A DNA stretch of 64,000 nt, from the NCBI RefSeq assembly GCF_946407605.1, contig NZ_CAMJOS010000004.1, positions 141,003-205,002 of the forward strand, in the 5' to 3' direction. The stretch comes from an uncultured Prevotella sp. Its GTDB lineage: Bacteria; Bacteroidota; Bacteroidia; Bacteroidales; Bacteroidaceae. How positions within the stretch are numbered: the stretch's first letter is position 1; each line of letters opens with the position of its first letter. Both the position numbers and the translations under genes were made by a program. The notes under the pieces were generated by a model. The model saw only the letters and a program-made list of their open reading frames with translations. It was not told the DNA's origin and made no database searches. Positions 18,117 to 24,150 of the stretch are shown here, in pieces.

Positions 18117-19349
18117 TTGAACTTTCCATTTTACATAGCTCGGCGCTACCTGTTCTCAAAGAAGTCGACTAACGCCATCAACATCATCAGCGGCATATCG
18201 GTGCTGGGTGTGGCTGTAGCCACGATGGCACTGGTGGTCACGCTGAGTGTGTTTAATGGCTTCAGCGACCTCGTGGCCTCGTTCTTCACCGACTTCGACC
18301 CACAACTGAAGATTGTACCCGTAGAAGGTAAGACGGCACCTGCCGACGACCCCGTGCTTTCTGAGATTAAGGCAATGCCAGAGATCTATGTCGCCACCGA
18401 ATGTGTAGAAGACCAAGCTTTGGCTGTGTACAACGGGCGACAGGCTATGGTTATTATAAAAGGTGTAGAGGACAACTTCGACTCGCTCACCCATATCCGT
18501 GAAAAACTCGACGGCGACGGCACCTTCGAGCTCCATGCTGCCGACATACAATATGGCATTCTTGGGCGTCAGGTCATCGATGTGCTCGGCATCGGCTATT
18601 ATTACTTCCCCCTACCCCTCAAGGTCTATGCTCCTCGACGTGAGGGTCAGCTTGATATGAGCGACCCTGCCGATGGTTTCATAGAAGATGAGCTCTACTC
18701 GCCAGGGGTGGTGTTCGAAATCAAACAATCGAAGTACGACCGCAACTACATCCTTACCAGCATCGGCTTTGCCCGCAGGCTCTTCGACCAGCAGGGCATG
18801 CTCTCGTCGCTCGAGCTGCGCCTGAAGCAAGGCAGTGATTTCGAGGCAGTTAAAGAGCGCATTAAGCAGGTGGCTGGCGATAAATATCAAGTGATGGACC
18901 GTTACGAGCAGCAGGAGGACACCTTCCGCATTATGAAGATTGAGAAGCTCATTGCCTATATCTTCCTCACCTTTATCCTCATGGTGGCCTGCTTCAACAT
19001 TATCGGCTCGCTCTCCATGCTGATTATCGACAAGAAAGACGATGTAGTCACCCTACGTAACCTCGGCGCCTCCGATCGTCAGATTACCCAGATATTCCTG
19101 TTCGAGGGTCGCCTCATCTCAGCTATTGGCGCCATTATAGGTATCGCCCTTGGCCTGCTGCTCTGTTGGATTCAACAGACCTACGGCATCATCTCGTTGG
19201 GTAGCAGCGAGGGTTCGTTTGTAGTCAACGCCTATCCCGTCAGCGTCCATCCCCTCGATGTCATCATCATCTTCCTGACGGTTCTCGCAGTTGGCTTCCT
19301 TGCCGTCTGGTATCCCGTCCATTATTTCTCACGACGTCTGCTTAAATAA
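18117..19349 (+). CDS. LolC/LolE-family lipoprotein-releasing ABC transporter permease
   Basis: 410 residues. N-terminal membrane helix after FYIARRYLFSKKSTNAINI (typical for LolE/LolC), with SGISVLGVAVATMALVVTLS, then a periplasmic MacB-like domain (about 55-270), and three C-terminal helices of the FtsX fold (about 278-305, 325-350, 375-400). Role: works with a LolD-type ATPase to pass lipoproteins from the inner membrane to LolA. No ATPase gene is adjacent. The best start is TTG at 18117, because no in-frame ATG or GTG lies between the rbfA stop and the conserved N-terminus; TTG starts are uncommon in this group. It is probably cotranscribed with rbfA. Confidence 0.9.
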   Translation: MNFPFYIARRYLFSKKSTNAINIISGISVLGVAVATMALVVTLSVFNGFSDLVASFFTDFDPQLKIVPVEGKTAPADDPVLSEIKAMPEIYVATECVEDQALAVYNGRQAMVIIKGVEDNFDSLTHIREKLDGDGTFELHAADIQYGILGRQVIDVLGIGYYYFPLPLKVYAPRREGQLDMSDPADGFIEDELYSPGVVFEIKQSKYDRNYILTSIGFARRLFDQQGMLSSLELRLKQGSDFEAVKERIKQVAGDKYQVMDRYEQQEDTFRIMKIEKLIAYIFLTFILMVACFNIIGSLSMLIIDKKDDVVTLRNLGASDRQITQIFLFEGRLISAIGAIIGIALGLLLCWIQQTYGIISLGSSEGSFVVNAYPVSVHPLDVIIIFLTVLAVGFLAVWYPVHYFSRRLLK

Positions 19350-19837
19350 GGTAGTCGCTTGAAGGTTATATTGCTCGACCACGAGTGGTAACTCCCGGTG
19401 TCGTTCGAGTTAATCTCATCCATGCAGCGTGCCTCGCCCGTCTTGAGGTCGAGGAGCCAGAGGTCGGCATCATGGTGCCAGATATGGAAGATGCCATACT
19501 GAGCCTGGGTGAACATGAGATAGCGACCATCAGGAGATATGCGAGGGAAGGTGGCTGACACACCCATCGAGTCGGCGGCATAGACGAGCTCACGCGGACC
19601 GAACTGAAGGATCAACTGAAGGATCAGGGGTTTCAGGTTGCGACTCTTGTCCTGCTGCTTTCCTTTTTTCTGAACAGCTGGCTCTGGGGCGCGCTTCTCA
19701 CGATAGGTGAGGGTCAACAGCAAGAAACAAAGCGCCAGCGCATAATAAGGGATATAATATGCTGGATGTTCTTCGCGGACAGCAAAGACGGGCAGGGCAG
19801 CATAGTAGATATTAACCAGATTGGTCTCGTAATACAC
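19322..19837 (-). pseudogene. Remnant of a TolB-like/PD40 beta-propeller gene, cut off at the IS21 boundary
   Basis: The open frame starts (GTG) on the base next to the left IS end, so the 5' part of the gene is missing. Residues about 1-55 contain a membrane helix (YYALALCFLLLTLTY) and a basic stretch. From about residue 75 the sequence is typical of Bacteroidota PD40 proteins: SATFPRISPDGRYLMFTQ, GIFHIWHHDADLWLLDLKTG and GSYHSWSSN. Right after SWSSN, where relatives continue with a conserved strand and a further 80 or more residues, the reading runs into unrelated codons and the end of the convergent permease gene. The gene is therefore broken at both ends and probably also joined internally. 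A tandem 12-bp duplication encodes LILQLILQ. Confidence 0.7.
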
Positions 19838-19864
19838 TGTAGATAATAATTGAAAAGTATACCA
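19838..19864 (+). repeat. Left terminal inverted repeat of the IS21 element
   Basis: Begins TGTAGATAATAA and ends AAAAGTATACCA. It pairs with 22357-22383, with five mismatches in 27. Confidence 0.85.
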
Positions 19865-19958
19865 CTATAATAATCGAAAAGTATACCATCCAATCAGAGC
19901 TCTACGTTATAAAATAGTAGCTCGTATGAGCGCTGTTTAACGTACATAGAGTTTAAAA

Positions 19959-21542
19959 ATGATTGAGATGAATCAGAAAGAACAAATCCTTCATTACTAT
20001 CGCATCGATGGTTTGAGTTTGCGGGAGATTTCCCGTAGAGTAGGTCTCAACAGAAAGACCGTAACACGTTACGTCCGTGAGTACGAGGACTCTATCAGGG
20101 AGGATCCTGAGGAGGGGTTGGACATCTGCCTTGTCAGCAAGCCCAAGTATCCTGCACGCAATGTCGAGTGTACCCGCATGACGGAGCCTGTATGTGCCGA
20201 GATAGAATTCTGGCTGCAGGAAAATGCGAAGCGCAGGCAGACTGGCATGCGCAAACAATGCTTGAAAAAACAGGACATACATCGTGTATTGATAGAGAAA
20301 GGATTCAACATCAGCTACTCTAGCGTCTGCAAGTACATCCAGCGTCGCAAGGCGGAGAAGTCAAAGAAGCCGAAGGACGTATTCGTAAAACAGTACTATG
20401 AGCCAGGACAGGAGTGTGAGTTTGACTGGGGAGAGGTAAAACTGCGCATAGGAGGCAAGCCTGTGACTTTTACGATGGCCGTGTTTGCCTTGTGTCACAG
20501 CGAGGGGCGCTGGGCATACCTTTTCCGCCATCAGGACAACCTGGCCTTTATGGAGTCGCACCGCAATTTCTTCCATGATATACATGGTGTGCCCCATACG
20601 ATGGTGTACGATAATATGAAGGTGGCCGTCATACTTAAGCCAGACAGCAAGAAACCTACTGAGACACTGCTTCGCATGCATACTTTCTACGGGTTTGACT
20701 TCCGTTTCTGCAATGCGCGTGCAGGCTGGGAGAAAGGGCATGTGGAGCGTAGTGTGGACTATGTCAGGGGACGTGCCTTCACCACACGGGTCGACTTTGA
20801 CTCCATCCAAAGTGCACAGCAGTGGCTGAGCCGCATATGTGACAATATAAATAAAGAGAGTGGCAGCATCGCAACAGGCAACAAGCAGGAGGCTCTGCGC
20901 AGGGACGTGGAGTGCATGCTTCGCTTCCCTGGCGACTTTGGCTGCTTTGATTTGTTCAACTGCATTGTGGACAAACAGTCAACCATCTCAATAAAGGGCT
21001 CCCACTACTCGGTTCCTGACCATCTCGTAGGCACGACTGTCATCGTACAACTGTACAGCGAGAAAGTGCGTGTCTATGACGCAGACCACAAGAAGATGGC
21101 AGAGCATGAGCGCAGCTACTCTAACGGATCGTGGACGTTTGACATCAATCACTACATCAATACCCTGATGAAGAAGCCTGGGGCGCTCAAAGGCTCGGTG
21201 GCACTCAAGCAGATGCCGGAGAAGATGCAGGATCTCTTTCGTGTGCACTTTGCAGAAAACGGAAAGGACTTCCTCAAGCTGCTCAAGTACTGCAGGGATA
21301 ACAAGTACGACTACAAGGACATCTTGAATGCGGTGAGGAAGATCAGGATGCGTGGCGCCAGGCATATCACTTTTGATCAGATAAAGGTGGCACTGGAGAC
21401 GAGAGATGCAGCACCGCTTGTGTTTACGGACAGTCAGAAAACGGATGAATTCATTGAGATAGAACTCGGCAGCGAGGACGTCTTGTCGCAACTTGACGGT
21501 ATTATGCAGGGAACAGCTACGGGAAGGAGGTGTGAGCCATGA
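19959..21542 (+). CDS. istA: IS21-family transposase IstA
   Basis: 527 residues. N-terminal helix-turn-helix (ILHYYRIDGLSLREISRRVG, then LNRKTVTRYVREY). The integrase catalytic core starts near residue 140 (GQECEFDWGEVKLRIGG, first catalytic Asp), followed by VYDNMKVAV (second Asp) and a region around GWEKGHVERSVDYVRGRAF with the third acidic residue. A C-terminal domain follows with SIKGSHYSVPDHLVG. IstA cuts and joins the element ends, with IstB as ATP-dependent helper. Start at 19959 (an alternative ATG lies 9 bp later). Its last 4 bp overlap istB (ATGA). Confidence 0.95.
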   Translation: MIEMNQKEQILHYYRIDGLSLREISRRVGLNRKTVTRYVREYEDSIREDPEEGLDICLVSKPKYPARNVECTRMTEPVCAEIEFWLQENAKRRQTGMRKQCLKKQDIHRVLIEKGFNISYSSVCKYIQRRKAEKSKKPKDVFVKQYYEPGQECEFDWGEVKLRIGGKPVTFTMAVFALCHSEGRWAYLFRHQDNLAFMESHRNFFHDIHGVPHTMVYDNMKVAVILKPDSKKPTETLLRMHTFYGFDFRFCNARAGWEKGHVERSVDYVRGRAFTTRVDFDSIQSAQQWLSRICDNINKESGSIATGNKQEALRRDVECMLRFPGDFGCFDLFNCIVDKQSTISIKGSHYSVPDHLVGTTVIVQLYSEKVRVYDADHKKMAEHERSYSNGSWTFDINHYINTLMKKPGALKGSVALKQMPEKMQDLFRVHFAENGKDFLKLLKYCRDNKYDYKDILNAVRKIRMRGARHITFDQIKVALETRDAAPLVFTDSQKTDEFIEIELGSEDVLSQLDGIMQGTATGRRCEP

Positions 21543-22291
21543 ATGAGAAGGATATCATATGCCAGTATGCAAAGGAACTCAAGTTGGCAACGATTAGGGA
21601 AAACATTTCTTTTTTCGTGGAAGATGCTACAAGGGAGCAGTGGGGATATCTCATGTTTCTCCGCAGATTGTTTGAGGAGGAAGTGACCAGCCGCCGTGAG
21701 AAAAGCAAGATCATACGCATACACAGGGCTGACTTCCCACAGATGAAGTACCTGGAGGAACTCAAACGGGATGAACTCCCCCTTGAGGGGCAGATGCTCC
21801 TGCCAGAGGTGGAAACGCTTGAGTTTATCAAGGAGGGACGCAGCATCGTCATGTATGGAAATCCAGGTACTGGCAAGACTCATATCGCCATAGGTCTCGG
21901 TGTAAAGGCATGTCTTGAAGGATATACGGTTTTCTTTACATCTGTACCACATTTGCTGACGCTCATCAGGGAGGCCAAGACGGAAAAAACTCTTAGGAGC
22001 CTGGAACTTAAGTTTGAACGCTACGACCTTGTTATATGTGATGAACTGGGATATGTCGGCTTTGACAAGGAAGGTGCTGAAATGCTTTTCAATCACCTCT
22101 CGCTAAGGACTGGAAAGAGGGCTACCATCATCACCACGAACCTACCTTTTACAAGGTGGGAAGAAGTGCTCAAGGATAAGGTATTGTGCTCTGCACTTGT
22201 CGACAGACTATGTCACAAATCGTATCTTGTCAACATGACGGGTACGTCATATCGTATTAAAGAAACAAAAAAATTAATAGAGAAAAAGTAA
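21539..22291 (+). CDS. istB: IS21-family helper ATPase IstB
   Basis: 250 residues, a DnaC-like AAA+ ATPase. Walker A is GNPGTGKTHIAIGLG (about residue 105) and Walker B is YDLVICDELGYVGFDKEGAE; sensor 1 lies in ATIITTNLPFTRW. IstB binds DNA, assembles on the target and activates IstA. It overlaps istA by 4 bp. Length and motifs are complete, so the element could be active. Confidence 0.95.
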   Translation: MNEKDIICQYAKELKLATIRENISFFVEDATREQWGYLMFLRRLFEEEVTSRREKSKIIRIHRADFPQMKYLEELKRDELPLEGQMLLPEVETLEFIKEGRSIVMYGNPGTGKTHIAIGLGVKACLEGYTVFFTSVPHLLTLIREAKTEKTLRSLELKFERYDLVICDELGYVGFDKEGAEMLFNHLSLRTGKRATIITTNLPFTRWEEVLKDKVLCSALVDRLCHKSYLVNMTGTSYRIKETKKLIEKK

Positions 22292-22356
22292 TGTATAACC
22301 AACTCTTTGTATATTTGCAGCGCTCTTTTGGACTGGTATACTATTGAATTATTTGT

Positions 22357-22383
22357 TGGTATACTTTTACGTTATCATTTACA
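22357..22383 (-). repeat. Right terminal inverted repeat of the IS21 element
   Basis: Starts TGGTATACTTTT and ends CATTTACA. It is the complement-type partner of 19838-19864. Confidence 0.85.
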
Positions 22384-22586
22384 ATCTTCGAGGCAAAGCC
22401 TCAGAGATACGAATAAACGAGCACAATACAAAGCAAAAAAACAGTTTTTTTTGTTTTTCTTCTTTCGTCCCTTCGGTAGAAAGCGGCAAACCGAGCGGTC
22501 GAGTGAGAGTATCTAAGACGAAGACAGAGATAGTAAAAGTATCTGATATTACCAAACTTTTTGGGCGGCAATCTATGACTTTGAAA

Positions 22587-22769
22587 TATTCATTTATTCA
22601 TTTATTCAATTATGACATTTGGGGTTTAAAAAAAATAGGGGGATAGAGCAATTTAGATAAATATTATATCTTATTATTATATATATTATAATATATATAA
22701 TAATAAGAAGTACTTCCTCGGAAATTCCAAAATGTAGATGTCATAATTGAATAAATGAATATATGAATA
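22587..22769. repeat. Nested inverted repeat: 32-bp outer arms around a perfect 40-bp AT palindrome
   Basis: Outer arms 22587-22618 and 22738-22769 are complementary at 31 of 32 positions; they contain ATTCAATTATGACAT and its complement. Inside, 22669-22708 is a perfect 40-bp palindrome made only of A and T apart from one C/G pair. The structure can form a long hairpin or cruciform. No open frame crosses it. It could be a terminator, a protein-binding site or a mobile-element remnant. Confidence 0.8.
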
Positions 22770-22827
22770 CTTTGCCCCTGCAGCTGGAATAAATATGCAT
22801 TTTCTTTGAATAAATATTTATAAAATA

Positions 22828-22859
22828 TTTGGTAGTCTCGATTATTTTTTGTACCTTTG
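22828..22859 (+). promoter_or_regulatory. Promoter of the HU-like gene
   Basis: A -33 TTTG at 22828-22831 and a -7 TACCTTTG at 22852-22859, 20 nt apart, a good match to the Bacteroidota consensus. Confidence 0.75.
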
Positions 22860-23022
22860 TATCGTCAAAAGAAAGATAAAATTTGCGCACTAACTAGAGA
22901 AATATTTTTTCTTAGCTAGCGAGATAATTTTCTTAAGTTAAGCGGCAAAATGGAGTCGGACTTGCGACCCGTGAAAAACATTTACAAAATTAATTATTTA
23001 CCATTTAAAAACACACAAAATT

Positions 23023-23610
23023 ATGGCACTTAAAGTAAAAGCAAAAGAACAACTGATTAAGGTGGGCAAGTATGCAGAGACCTACCGTTACGTGATGATG
23101 CCTGAGCTGTACACAGCTCTGACTCAGGACAAGGTGATTAAGGAGGCTGCCCTGCGCTCGGGTGTGAGCCGAGGTGTGATGCAGGCCTGCTGGGATGCAG
23201 CTGGCGAGGTTATCAAGGCGTGGGCAACCGAAGGCCACTCTGTAGCGCTGCCTGGACTGGGCACCATGCGCTTCGGACTGCGCGCCAAGAGCGTGGACGA
23301 CGTGAACAAGGTGAAGGCGGGCCTCATCTCGAGTCGACGCATCATCTTCACGCCTGATGTCGACCTGAAGGACGAGCTGTCGAAGACTGCCGTGCAGATC
23401 ACCTGCTACGACCGCGAAGGCAAGGAGGTGAAGCGCGTGACCTCGACTGACGAGGGTAACGTCGAAGATCCCGAAAACGAGGGCGGAACCACGAACTCAG
23501 GGAACAACGAATCTACGGAGAACGGCGGCAACAACTCGAACACGAATCCCTCGAATCCCACGAATGGTGACAATACCGGAGGTGGTGACAACGGAGACGG
23601 GTATAACTAA
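23023..23610 (+). CDS. HU-family DNA-binding protein with a low-complexity tail
   Basis: 195 residues. Residues about 1-125 match the HU-like family of Bacteroidota: KEAALRSGVSRGVMQACWDA corresponds to the HU helices and VALPGLGTMRFGLRAKSV to the conserved G-x-G-x-F strand before the DNA-binding arms. The last 60 residues are rich in Asn, Gly, Thr and Glu (GGTTNSGNNESTENGGNN) and are probably disordered. Such proteins usually precede a smalltalk peptide and an N-acetylmuramoyl-alanine amidase gene; here the peptide is present but not the amidase. The GC content of the coding part is much higher than that of its AT-rich leader. Chromosomal role unknown. Confidence 0.88.
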   Translation: MALKVKAKEQLIKVGKYAETYRYVMMPELYTALTQDKVIKEAALRSGVSRGVMQACWDAAGEVIKAWATEGHSVALPGLGTMRFGLRAKSVDDVNKVKAGLISSRRIIFTPDVDLKDELSKTAVQITCYDREGKEVKRVTSTDEGNVEDPENEGGTTNSGNNESTENGGNNSNTNPSNPTNGDNTGGGDNGDGYN

Positions 23611-23818
23611 GGTGAAGGCTGCGAGTAAGCGAGGGCAATGATGCTTGCATCAATTGCCGAGCGAGAGCAGACTAGACCGAAGGTCAAAGAGGTTAGACCA
23701 AGGGGCCCCGAAGGGGTCAAATAACCTAGCATAGGGGCTTGTCCCTATGATTAAAGGGGCCCCACCCTCCCACCTATATCCAATAACCTTGAAATTGAAA
23801 TTTAAAAATCTAAAAGCT

Positions 23819-23932
23819 ATGAAAAAAGAAACTTGGAAGACCGTTATTCAGGTCATTGTATCAATCCTCACGGCGGCGCTCACCGCGCTGGGAACGACCT
23901 CTTGCATGGGGCATGGCCCCATTGCAATGTAA
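23819..23932 (+). CDS. Smalltalk protein (short membrane peptide)
   Basis: 37 residues starting MKKETWKTVIQVIVSIL, followed by TAALTALGTTSCMG. The basic N-terminus, single hydrophobic helix and SC near the end match the small 'smalltalk' family found next to HU-like genes in Bacteroidales. The longer frame from 23747 is rejected because the family start is this ATG. The 208-bp gap from the HU-like gene holds a hairpin with 10-bp arms (23634-23658) and a GGGGCCCC-rich stretch. Function is unknown; the Cys near the end could be lipidated, but that is speculation. Confidence 0.8.
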   Translation: MKKETWKTVIQVIVSILTAALTALGTTSCMGHGPIAM

Positions 23933-24000
23933 GACACCTCATTCAATGCAGAATACGAGATGCCTGTCAGGGGGCGAAGAAGAATGAGGAACCGACAAAA

Positions 24001-24027
24001 AAACGGAAGCCGATTGACTTCCGTTTT
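24001..24027 (+). terminator. Terminator after the smalltalk gene
   Basis: Stem AAACGGAAG / CTTCCGTTT with an 8-nt loop, followed by T-rich sequence; flanking A and T runs make it potentially bidirectional. It lies between the smalltalk gene and the end of the opposite LRR gene. Confidence 0.85.
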
Positions 24028-24150
24028 CTATTTTCTTATTCTTTATTATTTCCCCAGTTTCTGCTTGGCACGATAGTAGACCATGCTTTCTGCTATTTCT
24101 TGCGTCCCGATGGTAGCAAGCGGCGGAGCCGAGCGCAGCGGGACTTAATA

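Larger units (their letters stand above)
19838..22383 (+). mobile_element. IS21-family insertion sequence (istA + istB), apparently intact
   Basis: 2546 bp. The ends start with TGTA and finish with TACA. The outer 27-bp terminal repeats (19838-19864 and 22357-22383) share AAAAGTATACCA at their inner side. Each end carries a second, inner copy of the GTATACCA repeat (about 19867-19888 and 22334-22355), as is usual for IS21 elements with multiple transposase sites. Both istA and istB are open. The flanks (TAATACAC on the left, ATCTTCGA on the right) do not form a direct repeat, which suggests rearrangement after insertion. Confidence 0.93.
22384..23022. other. 639-bp AT-rich non-coding region between the IS21 element and the HU-like gene
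   Basis: The first 200 bp hold a small hairpin (GAGGCAAAGCCTC) and homopolymer runs; the short open frames here have no family features. A large nested palindrome follows (22587-22769), then the promoter of the HU-like gene (22828-22859) and a leader of about 160 nt. Confidence 0.6.

Noticed and set aside
22307..22646. Short plus-strand frames after istB
   Set aside because: They span the right IS end and low-complexity runs; no homology-like features.
24030..24145. A minus-strand stretch reading like a C-terminus (IAESMVYYRAKQKLGK then stop)
   Set aside because: No start or longer frame; may be a gene relic but too short to call.
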